Source: Streptomyces sp. S.PB5
GTDB taxonomy: Bacteria > Actinomycetota > Actinomycetes > Streptomycetales > Streptomycetaceae
Length of the DNA stretch: 64,000 nt
NCBI RefSeq assembly: GCF_030403745.1
Contig: NZ_JAQMWP010000001.1
Span: forward strand, 248,001-312,000
Direction: 5' to 3'
A program made the position numbers and the translations under genes. Below the pieces are notes generated by a model. The model made no database searches. It worked only from the letters and a program-made list of their open reading frames with translations, and was not told the origin of the DNA. Within the stretch, counting starts at the first letter, position 1. Each line of letters opens with the position of its first letter. Positions 8,279 to 14,719 of this stretch are shown here, in pieces.

Positions 8279-9046
8279 TTAGTTCGCGGTCCGGACCGTG
8301 ACTTTGCCGTCACCGGTCCGCGCGTCGATGACATGGCTGCTGGAATCGGCCCGCGGCACGGAGACCTCCACCCCGCCGTCACCGGTCTTGGTCGTCACCT
8401 TGTACGTCGCCTCGGGCACGTCTATCGTCACGGACCCGTCGCCGCTCCTGGACTCCACCCGGTCCGGCACGGCCCCGAGTTCGAGATGGACCGACCCGTC
8501 CCCGGTCTCGGAGGTCACCTTGCGCGAGGTCACCTCGGCCCGCACGGACCCGTCCCCGGTCTTCAGCTCCAGCGGCCCGCTGGAGTCGGTGACATGCACG
8601 GACCCGTCCCCCGTACGAATGCTCAGCGCGTCCTCGAACCCCTTGGCCCGCACGCTCCCGTCCCCGTCCTCGACCTTCACGGAGACACCGCGCGGGACCT
8701 CGATACGGTGCTTGGCCGCACAGTCGGCGACCACGCCCGAGCACTTCATCCGCAGCTTCAGCGTGTCGTCCTCCATCGACCAGGTGACCTTCGGGTCCTT
8801 CCCGATGGCGACCGTCCCCTGGAACCACCGGGTCACCTCGACCTGCCCCGCCTTGTTGTCATCGGCGGCGACGATCTCGAGCGCCGAGTCGTCGGAGTCG
8901 ATGGTCAGTGTCTTCCCCTGAAGCGCGAAGGTCCGCTGTTCCGGATCCTTGTCATCCCCGGCGGAGGCCCCACAGGCACTGACACCCCCGATGAGGGCGA
9001 CGGCCCCGACGCTGAGAACGACGCGGGCGATGACGGTACGTGCCAT
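8279..9046 (-). CDS. DUF4097-type beta-repeat lipoprotein
   Basis: The 255-residue protein begins with a lipoprotein signal: Arg at positions 3 and 8, a hydrophobic core, and a lipobox ending at Cys25 (GVSACG). The second half is built of short repeats centred on TGDGSV or DGDGSV, at least seven copies spaced about 18-22 residues apart, the pattern of a right-handed beta-solenoid of the DUF4097/adhesin-like class. It is expected on the outer face of the membrane. The function is unknown; related domains occur near anti-sigma and two-component genes, but none is adjacent here. Confidence 0.85.
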   Translation of the reverse strand: MARTVIARVVLSVGAVALIGGVSACGASAGDDKDPEQRTFALQGKTLTIDSDDSALEIVAADDNKAGQVEVTRWFQGTVAIGKDPKVTWSMEDDTLKLRMKCSGVVADCAAKHRIEVPRGVSVKVEDGDGSVRAKGFEDALSIRTGDGSVHVTDSSGPLELKTGDGSVRAEVTSRKVTSETGDGSVHLELGAVPDRVESRSGDGSVTIDVPEATYKVTTKTGDGGVEVSVPRADSSSHVIDARTGDGKVTVRTAN

Positions 9047-9199
9047 TGGGATCTCCCCCTGGAGCCGGACTGACGAGGTTCTTCGACCGTACGGACCGGG
9101 AAGCCACGGGGGGATCCGGGACGCTCCCGGATCGGGGGTGGGGGAAACCCCCGGAAAACCCTGGGGTCCGGCCCTGAGGAGCGGCTCCGCGATATGGGT

Positions 9200-9230
9200 T
9201 TGCAGACCAGGGGCTGCGGCAATGTAGGCT
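9200..9230 (+). promoter_or_regulatory. Possible promoter of the tRNA-Val gene
   Basis: TTGCAG at 9200-9205 and TAGGCT at 9225-9230 resemble the -35 and -10 elements of strong streptomycete stable-RNA promoters, 33 bp upstream of the mature tRNA 5' end. The spacing is 19 bp, longer than ideal, so this is tentative. Confidence 0.35.
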
Positions 9231-9263
9231 GTCGACTCGTCCTGGGCGCAACAGCTCAGGCCC

Positions 9264-9335
<72 letters not shown>

Positions 9336-9346
9336 CCGATGAAGTA

Positions 9347-9379
9347 CGGCCCTCCGGAGCGATCTCCGGGGGGCCGTTT
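9347..9379 (+). terminator. Intrinsic terminator of the tRNA gene
   Basis: CGGCCCTCCGGAG and CTCCGGGGGGCCG form a 13-bp stem with one T-G wobble and a short CGAT-type loop, followed by TTT at 9377-9379. It starts 11 bp after the tRNA and is correctly placed to end its transcript. Confidence 0.8.
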
Positions 9380-9449
9380 CATGTGTTCAGAGATCAAGGT
9401 CGGCGGCGGCGACGTAAGCATCCTGGGCCGCTGGACGACACCGGCCGGA

Positions 9450-9529
9450 GCCGGCGGCGGGATTCGAACCCGCGTCGCTCTCTTTGGAGGAGAAGTAGCC
9501 GCAGCCTGCGCACCTGAACGACGCCCAGC
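9450..9529 (-). other. tRNA-like 3'-half remnant (possible attachment-site scar)
   Basis: On the minus strand there is a good T arm (GCGGG stem, loop TTCGAAT, 9457-9473), a 7-nt segment where the 3' acceptor strand should be (9450-9456), and an anticodon-like hairpin with loop CTCCAAA, which would give anticodon CCA (Trp). The D arm does not pair and the 5' acceptor half (near 9523-9529) fits only partly. A conserved 3' half with a degenerate 5' half is what integrases leave at tRNA attachment sites. It may also be chance or a dead tRNA gene. Confidence 0.35.
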
Positions 9530-9602
9530 CTATGACGGCCTCCTGGCGGGGGCACGTCAATTACCGGGGGCAGGGTGGTTCACGGGGGCTGGGCGGTGTG
9601 GT

Positions 9603-9914
9603 TCAGCAGAAGAGGGAGCGTTCTGCCCAGTCCTTCGCCGACGCGCACGGGGCGGCGTTCTGTGCGGCGGTCATCTCCTGGTCGTCGAGGAGCTGTTGGG
9701 CCGAGGCGCGGTCGTCGACGCTGAAGCAGGCCGGGTTCTGGGTGACGATGAGGGCGGACTGCCGCCACTCGGTGTCCGCCTGCTCCCGTTCCGTCTCGCT
9801 GAGGGTGGTGACGTCGGCGTTCGCGGTGATCGTCTGGGCGTTGCCGATGTGTGCCCGCACGCGCTGGTGCGATCCCTCGTGCTGTTCCAAGGTCCCCCCT
9901 CGGTCATGTGGCAC
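9603..9914 (-). CDS. Small hypothetical protein, second gene of a two-gene set
   Basis: This protein of up to 103 residues is hydrophilic and charged, without membrane segments or a family I recognise. Two starts compete: a GTG at 9914, 7 bp after the upstream stop, and a TTG at 9890 preceded by GAGGGGGG, which gives a protein of about 95 residues starting LEQHEGSHQRV. The purine run makes the TTG attractive. The gene follows the 108-residue gene on the same strand and sits beside the tRNA-like fragment, so the pair may be cargo or remnant of an integrated element. The function is unknown. Confidence 0.55.
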   Translation of the reverse strand: MPHDRGGTLEQHEGSHQRVRAHIGNAQTITANADVTTLSETEREQADTEWRQSALIVTQNPACFSVDDRASAQQLLDDQEMTAAQNAAPCASAKDWAERSLFC

Positions 9915-9920
9915 GGGATC

Positions 9921-10247
9921 TCAGTCGCCGTCGGCGTGCTTCAGCTTCATGCGGGCCTCCACCCGCTCGGCCCCCGCGAACTCCGACCAGAAGCGGTGGC
10001 CGCTGACGAAGACCGCGAGTTCGTGCTCGCGCCGCCTGAGCTTCTCCACCTCGGCCTGTTCGTCGGCGGTCCAGCCGGGGGAGGCGGGGCGCTCCACCTT
10101 GCGCCAGCCCGCGGAATCGCTGAATCCGTCCAGGGGCTCGACCGACCAGGGAAGCCGCTTGAGCAGGGCCGACAGCTCGGCCCGGACCTGATGCAGCTCC
10201 TCCTGACCGGCGAGGAGGTCACTCGGAAAGTCATAGGTCGTAGCCAC
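9921..10247 (-). CDS. Small hypothetical protein, first gene of a two-gene set
   Basis: This 108-residue protein is predicted largely helical, with a Leu-rich amphipathic N-terminal half (EELHQVRAELSALLKRL) and a charged middle (DEQAEVEKLRRREHELAV). No motif or family is recognised. The GTG at 10247 lacks an obvious ribosome site. It is followed 6 bp later by the next small gene, and both are separated from flanking genes by opposite orientation. Amino-acid composition is less Ala/Arg-biased than that of the neighbours, slightly favouring a mobile origin. Confidence 0.55.
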   Translation of the reverse strand: MATTYDFPSDLLAGQEELHQVRAELSALLKRLPWSVEPLDGFSDSAGWRKVERPASPGWTADEQAEVEKLRRREHELAVFVSGHRFWSEFAGAERVEARMKLKHADGD

Positions 10248-10374
10248 GGCGCAATGCTACGCCTGTTCGATTTAGGGGTGCGAGTTTCTTGGGGTAGTTC
10301 GTGTGTTCGAAGCGGACGGCATGCGTGAACTGAGAAGATCGCCACAGTCATACGGACACAGGGACGGGGAAAAC

Positions 10375-10566
10375 ATGATCACTCTGGTGCTGCTGGGCGT
10401 CCTGGCGCTGGCCGTCTTCGGATGTGTGTGCGTGGTGTGGGCGGAGCGTGGCGGGCCGCGCTGGGTGCGGGTCGTGGCGGCGGTGACGGTCGGTCTGGGG
10501 AAACTGCTGGACAGCTCGCGCAAGAGGGCGCGCTCGTCCAGCGGCAACAACAGCAGCGACGAGTAG
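10375..10566 (+). CDS. Small single-span membrane protein
   Basis: This 63-residue protein starts MITLVLLGVLALAVFGCVCVVW, one transmembrane segment, followed by WAERGGPRWVRVVAAVTVGLG and a Ser/Arg/Asn-rich tail (SSRKRARSSSGNNSSDE). The ATG at 10375 has GGGACGGGGA a few bases upstream, so the longer frame beginning at 10303 is not used. No family is recognised. It stands alone between divergent and convergent neighbours. Confidence 0.6.
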   Translation: MITLVLLGVLALAVFGCVCVVWAERGGPRWVRVVAAVTVGLGKLLDSSRKRARSSSGNNSSDE

Positions 10567-10616
10567 GGGCCCGGGCGGCGGGTGACCCCGCCCGGACCCG
10601 ACGGCTCAACCCCGTC

Positions 10617-11522
10617 TCAGTGCCCGGCGTCCCGCAACTCCCGTACCAGACGGGCCGCGACCGGCACCGGCACCCCGTGCGCGTCCGCCGCGCGCAGCAA
10701 CGCCCCGCCGATCGCGTCGAGTTCGAGCGGCAGACCGGCCTCGGCGTCGCGCTGCATGGAGGACTTGGTCTGCGGCGGGAACGCGTCGTAGCGTGCGAGG
10801 GCCTGTGCCGCGTCCACCGTGGCGCCCGAGGCGTGGCTGACCGCGGCGGTCTCCTCGACCAGGGCGGTCAGCTCCTCGCGGTGGCGTGTGCGGATGTCGC
10901 CCAGCGGTGCCGCGTACCGCGTGGTGAGCAGGGCGAACGGTGCGAGGAACGCCATCTTGGCCCACAGCGCCGACGTCTCGTCCGGCAGGATCCGGGTGCT
11001 CGGCCCGGCCGCGCCCAGCACCTCCGCCAGCGTCTTCAGGCGGTCCTCGGGCACCTTGTCGCCGCTGAGGTCGATCTCCGCGATCGGGCTGCCGTGGACG
11101 ATCTCCCCCGGCGCCACCCGTGTCGACTCCGTCCGGATCACCGCCGGGGCCACCGCCTCCTCGCCGTAGCGGGCCCGCAGCGCCGCCGGGTGCTCCACAC
11201 CGTTCAGGAACGGTACGAGCAGCGCGTCGCCCAGGGCGGCGGGCGGTACGCGGTCCAGCGCCGCGTCGAGCGCGGTGTGCTTGACCGCCACCAGGCAGAC
11301 GTCGACGGGCGTACGCAGTTCGGTGTCCGCCTCCACCTCGGCCGTGAAGTCCCCGTACGGGCCGCTGCGGACATGGATCCCGGACGTACGCAGCGCCGCG
11401 GCGGTCTCGTTCCCGGCCAGACAGATCACCCGGTGCCCGTCCCGGGCCAGCAGCCCGGCGAGCAGGCCGCCGATACCGCCCGGACCCAGTACGGCCACGG
11501 TGAGTTTCCGGTCGTGCGTCAT
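10617..11522 (-). CDS. Ketopantoate reductase family (PanE/ApbA-like) oxidoreductase
   Basis: The 301-residue protein has the N-terminal dinucleotide-binding signature VAVLGPGGIGGLLAGLLARDGH, the catalytic-type lysine in LVAVKHTALD, an Asn in the PFLNGVEH loop, and the C-terminal helical half with KSSMQRDAEAGLPLELDAIGG, all hallmarks of the family that reduces 2-dehydropantoate with NADPH. Many genomes hold several paralogues of unknown substrate, so assignment to pantothenate synthesis is uncertain. The ATG at 11522 is preceded by AAGGGAG. It is followed on the same strand by no close gene; the MBL gene upstream ends 67 bp before it. Confidence 0.88.
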   Translation of the reverse strand: MTHDRKLTVAVLGPGGIGGLLAGLLARDGHRVICLAGNETAAALRTSGIHVRSGPYGDFTAEVEADTELRTPVDVCLVAVKHTALDAALDRVPPAALGDALLVPFLNGVEHPAALRARYGEEAVAPAVIRTESTRVAPGEIVHGSPIAEIDLSGDKVPEDRLKTLAEVLGAAGPSTRILPDETSALWAKMAFLAPFALLTTRYAAPLGDIRTRHREELTALVEETAAVSHASGATVDAAQALARYDAFPPQTKSSMQRDAEAGLPLELDAIGGALLRAADAHGVPVPVAARLVRELRDAGH

Positions 11523-11589
11523 CACACGAACTCCCTTCGTGGGTCGGCCCCTTGGGTGGTGGCCGCCTCGCAACGGATCATCGCAGACG

Positions 11590-12345
11590 TCACAGCCGTA
11601 CGGTCTCGCCGGGTGCGAGGAGGTGCAGCCGCTCCGTCAGTCCGGCCTCGGCGAAGGCCTTCGTCAGCGTCGGTCCGTCCTCGGTGAAGTGGGCCCAGTG
11701 CTCGAAGTGCAGCGGTACGACATGGCGGGCGCCCAGGATCCGTGCCGCCTCCGCCGCCTGCTCGCTGGTCAGGGTCAGCGTGGCGTCCGGTACGACGGAA
11801 GTGCGTGCCGCCCCCGCGAAGAGCACCGCCACGTCGAAGGGGCCCTCGCGGTCGGCGATCTCCCGTACCCGGTCGAGCGAGGCGTTGTCGCCGCTGACGT
11901 ACACCTTGGGCAGTCCGTCCCCGGAGAGGACGAAGCCGGTCACCTCGCCGACGAAGGGTTCGGAGCCCTCGGGGCCGTGCAGGGCGGGGACGGCGGTGAT
12001 GCGTACGGCGCCCAGGTCGACGCTCTCCCAGGCGGGCAGGGCGCGGACGGGGGCGCCGACACGCTGCTCGGCAGAGGCCGTGGACAGGACGAGGGGGACG
12101 GAGGCGAGGCAGGCGCGGCCCGCGGTGTCGAGGTTGTCGGGGTGCTGGTCGTGCGAGAGCAGGACCGCGTCCACCGGGCCGAGTTCCGCCGCCGTGGTCG
12201 CCGGGCCCGTCTTCTTCACGAGCTTGCGGTCGCCGATCCGGTACTCGCCGGGCGCGTCGAAGGTGGGGTCGGTGAGGAGACGCAGGCCCCCGAGAGTCAG
12301 CACGGCGGTCGGGCCGCCGACGTAAGAGATCTCCACTGTCGTCAT
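11590..12345 (-). CDS. MBL-fold metal-dependent hydrolase (UlaG-like)
   Basis: This 251-residue protein has the metallo-beta-lactamase core: TDPTFDAPGEY near the N terminus, metal motif LLSHDQHPDNLD, VPALHGP, VSGDNAS and a late PLHFEHW histidine. The metal motif reads HDQHPDN rather than the canonical HxHxDH. This variant recurs, as far as I recall, in one actinobacterial subgroup of UlaG-like L-ascorbate-6-phosphate-lactonase relatives, so substrate cannot be given. The ATG at 12345 is preferred over GTG at 12354. It is divergent from the DUF2277 gene, with only 59 bp between the starts. Confidence 0.85.
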   Translation of the reverse strand: MTTVEISYVGGPTAVLTLGGLRLLTDPTFDAPGEYRIGDRKLVKKTGPATTAAELGPVDAVLLSHDQHPDNLDTAGRACLASVPLVLSTASAEQRVGAPVRALPAWESVDLGAVRITAVPALHGPEGSEPFVGEVTGFVLSGDGLPKVYVSGDNASLDRVREIADREGPFDVAVLFAGAARTSVVPDATLTLTSEQAAEAARILGARHVVPLHFEHWAHFTEDGPTLTKAFAEAGLTERLHLLAPGETVRL

Positions 12346-12404
12346 GCTCCCCACAATTCGGCGGAGCCCCGGTGCTATTCCCCGGGGCGAGCGAGACTGG
12401 ACGC

Positions 12405-12632
12405 ATGTGCCGAAGCATCAAGACCCTTCGCCCGCCCGTGCTCCCCGAGGAGGCGACGGAGGACGAGATCCGCGCCGCCGCCCTCCAGTACGTACGCAAG
12501 GTGTCCGGCTTCCGGGCGCCGGCCGCCCACAACAAGGAGGTCTTCGACCGGGCCGTGGAGGCGGTCGCCGAAGCGACGGCCGCGCTGCTGGACGGTCTGG
12601 AGGTCCGCGGAGCCGCACAGAAGGCCGGCTGA
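12405..12632 (+). CDS. DUF2277 family small protein
   Basis: This 75-residue protein begins MCRSIKTLRPPVLPEEATEDEIRAAALQYVRKVSG, the typical opening of DUF2277, with an invariant Cys2 and a helical body ending in AEATAALLDGLE. The function is unknown; the conserved N-terminal Cys suggests metal or nucleic-acid contacts, but this is only inference. The ATG at 12405 fits the family N terminus; the frame extends upstream to 12372 without a ribosome site. It is divergent from the MBL-fold gene. Confidence 0.85.
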   Translation: MCRSIKTLRPPVLPEEATEDEIRAAALQYVRKVSGFRAPAAHNKEVFDRAVEAVAEATAALLDGLEVRGAAQKAG

Positions 12633-12761
12633 CCGGGACACGGCGGTGCGGCCGTCGGGGCGCGGGGCGGTATCGGTCCGCGGGTGCGCCGCGTGGGCAG
12701 GGCCGGCCGTCACGGCGCCGCGGCCGGGCGGCCCGGCTGTGGCCGCGCTTCCTGCGGAGCG

Positions 12762-13379
12762 CTACGCCGGCTGCCGCCGCATCACGTACGCCGCTCCCGC
12801 CCCCGCTCCGAACAACGCGAGCACCGACACCCCCGTGGCCAGCCACGTCGTACCCAGCCACTGCGCCCCGTAGTACCCGAGCGCGACGCTGTAGACCGCC
12901 CAGGTCAGGCCCGCCAGCGCCGACCACGGGAGGAACTCCCGGATCCGCCGGTGGGCCGCGCCCGCGACCAGGGAGACGACCGAGCGGCCGGCCGGGGCGA
13001 AGCGGGCGAGGACGACAAGGGGGCCGCCGCCGCGGGCGAGGGCCGAGCCGAGACGTTCCTGCGCGGTGGTGAGCCGGCGGGAGCGGGCGATCGCGCGGTC
13101 GAGACGGGCGCCGCCGCGCCAGGCGAGCCGGTAGGCGACCAGATCGCCGAGCACCGAGGCGGTCGCGGCGATCAGGGTGAGCAGCAGGAGGTCGGGGACA
13201 TCGCCCGGTACCTTGCCCGCCGCCGTGCCCGCGGCCGCCGCCGTGGCCGCCGCGATGACGAGGACGCCGCTCGGCAGGACCGGCAGGAACACATCAAGCA
13301 GCACCGAGGCGGCCACCATCGCGTAGATGACCCCTGGGCTGCCGGTCAGCGCGCCCGTACTGCCAAGACTCTCGAACAC
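12762..13379 (-). CDS. DedA family membrane protein (second copy)
   Basis: The 205-residue protein has a DedA layout: VFLPVLPSGVLVIAAATAAA as the re-entrant hairpin, RFAPAGRSVVSLVAGAAHRRIREFLPWSALAGLTWAVYSVALGYYGAQWLG as the conserved second half, and a final transmembrane helix. It is more divergent than the copy at 5.9 kb, lacking the FPPLPSE glutamate: the equivalent stretch reads LPVLPSG. Loss of the acidic residue thought important in DedA transport is notable. The ATG at 13379 is the only plausible start. Confidence 0.85.
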   Translation of the reverse strand: MFESLGSTGALTGSPGVIYAMVAASVLLDVFLPVLPSGVLVIAAATAAAAGTAAGKVPGDVPDLLLLTLIAATASVLGDLVAYRLAWRGGARLDRAIARSRRLTTAQERLGSALARGGGPLVVLARFAPAGRSVVSLVAGAAHRRIREFLPWSALAGLTWAVYSVALGYYGAQWLGTTWLATGVSVLALFGAGAGAAYVMRRQPA

Positions 13380-13570
13380 CGTCTGCTCCCCGTTTTCCCC
13401 CGTAACAGCCTTACAGCGTACGCCCGGGGTGTGACAGCGGGTTCACGGGGTGCGCGTGCGTTCGGCACAGCTTGTTCACTCGGGCGGCCCGCCCTGGGGG
13501 CGGTCGGCGCGGGTGTCCCGTAGCACGGGAGAGGGGCAAAACAGCCTGAACGTGAGGGACGGTACAGATC

Positions 13571-14095
13571 ATGGTGGCAGGAATATGCGCGGGCGCCGTC
13601 GCCGCGGCCGTGTTCGCGGCCGGTGCCCACGGCTACTCGATGCGGACGGACGCCCGGTTCGCACCGCCCACCGCCTTCGTCCCGTCGGCCGCGGTGACGT
13701 ACGACAGGGAGCTGGTCCCGGCCGCCTCGTGGATCGAGGTGCGCCAGAAGAGCAGGGAGCGCGGACCGACGACGGTGAAGCTGCGGGTGACGGGCTTCGT
13801 CGCCGGCCATGCGTACGGCGTCCATGTGCACCAGAAGCCCTGCGCCGCCGACCCCGCCGCGGCGGGCGGCCACTACCAGCACGAACCGTCCGGCGAGCCG
13901 CATCATGTCAACGCCGAGAACGAGGTCTGGCTCGACTTCACCGCGGACGAGCAGGGCTCCGGCGAAGCTGTGGCGACCCACGACTGGGGCTTCAGACGGG
14001 GTGAGGCGTCCTCCGTCGTCATCCACGACGAACCTGGCATCAAGGGTGCCCGGGTGGCCTGCTTCACGGTGCCCTTCGGGTGGGAGACCGGCTGA
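13571..14095 (+). CDS. Secreted Cu/Zn superoxide dismutase family protein
   Basis: The 174-residue protein has a short hydrophobic N terminus (AGICAGAVAAAVFAAG), consistent with export or anchoring. The SOD fold shows copper-ligand pair HVH (His85 and His87), Cys91 and Cys164 for the disulfide, His101/His104, His111/His112, and His152 in VVIHDEP. The usual zinc-ligand Asp region is replaced by an ENEVWLDFTADE stretch, so metal content and activity may differ from classical SodC. The ATG at 13571 follows GTGAGGGACGG. The gene is monocistronic, divergent from dedA and convergent with doxX. Confidence 0.8.
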   Translation: MVAGICAGAVAAAVFAAGAHGYSMRTDARFAPPTAFVPSAAVTYDRELVPAASWIEVRQKSRERGPTTVKLRVTGFVAGHAYGVHVHQKPCAADPAAAGGHYQHEPSGEPHHVNAENEVWLDFTADEQGSGEAVATHDWGFRRGEASSVVIHDEPGIKGARVACFTVPFGWETG

Positions 14096-14181
14096 GGGAC
14101 GCCGGTTCGGCGAAGCGGCGCCCGTCCCCGCATGAGCCGTGCGGGAACGGGCGCCGCCGTGTGGTGCGGGCGCCTGCGGGG

Positions 14182-14631
14182 TCAGGCGGCCACGGGAGCC
14201 TGCTCGGTGGCGGGCCTGGCGGCCTTCGAGCGCTTCGCGAGCAGGTTGTCGACGCCGAACGCGCCGGAGCCGGTGAAGATCAGCAGCAGGAAGGCCCAGC
14301 AGAACATCGCCGCGCCCTCGCCGCTGTTCTCGATCGGCCACAGGGCCTCGGGCTGGTGGACCTTGAAGTACGCGTAGGCCATCGCGCCCGAGGAGATGAA
14401 CGCGGCGATCCGGGTGCCCAGGCCGATCAGGATCAGTGCACCGCCGACCAACTCGATCACGGCCGCGTACCAGTTGGGCCAGGCGCCGGTCTCGACGGTG
14501 GCGCCCTTGCCGTCGACGCCGCCCAGCACGCCGAGCAGCGAGACGGCGCCGTGGCAGGTGAAGAGCAGCCCGACGACGATCCGGTAGAGGCCGAGAGCGT
14601 ATGGCTGAGCCTTGTTGAGGCTGTCAGTCAT
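14182..14631 (-). CDS. DoxX family membrane protein
   Basis: This 149-residue, four-helix membrane protein has typical DoxX features: YRIVVGLLFTCHGAVSLLG in helix 1, ELVGGALILIGLGTRIAAFISSGAMAYAYF in helices 2-3, and a last helix followed by a positively charged cytoplasmic end (RSKAARP). DoxX proteins act with thiol and oxidative-stress systems in actinobacteria, but many are uncharacterised. A compact dyad (TTAGG-N4-CCTAA) lies about 75-90 bp upstream and could be its operator. Confidence 0.88.
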   Translation of the reverse strand: MTDSLNKAQPYALGLYRIVVGLLFTCHGAVSLLGVLGGVDGKGATVETGAWPNWYAAVIELVGGALILIGLGTRIAAFISSGAMAYAYFKVHQPEALWPIENSGEGAAMFCWAFLLLIFTGSGAFGVDNLLAKRSKAARPATEQAPVAA

Positions 14632-14705
14632 GTGGGGGTACTCCTTCGGTGGGCCGGTCCCTCGTGAGGGCCGGTCTGGGGACGGAACCGAGTGAGCGCC
14701 CTACG

Positions 14706-14719
14706 TTAGGACGACCTAA
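14706..14719. promoter_or_regulatory. TTAGG-ACGA-CCTAA dyad upstream of doxX
   Basis: A perfect 5-bp inverted repeat with a 4-bp spacer lies in an unusually A+T-rich stretch (14700-14740). It overlaps the stop codon of the FAD gene and sits about 75 bp upstream of the doxX start, the right place for a regulator site. The half-sites resemble iron boxes, but the spacing does not. Confidence 0.4.

Noticed and set aside
14706..14719. DmdR/IdeR iron box in front of doxX
   Set aside because: Half-sites TTAGG and CCTAA are right, but the spacer is 4 bp rather than 9 bp as in the iron box.
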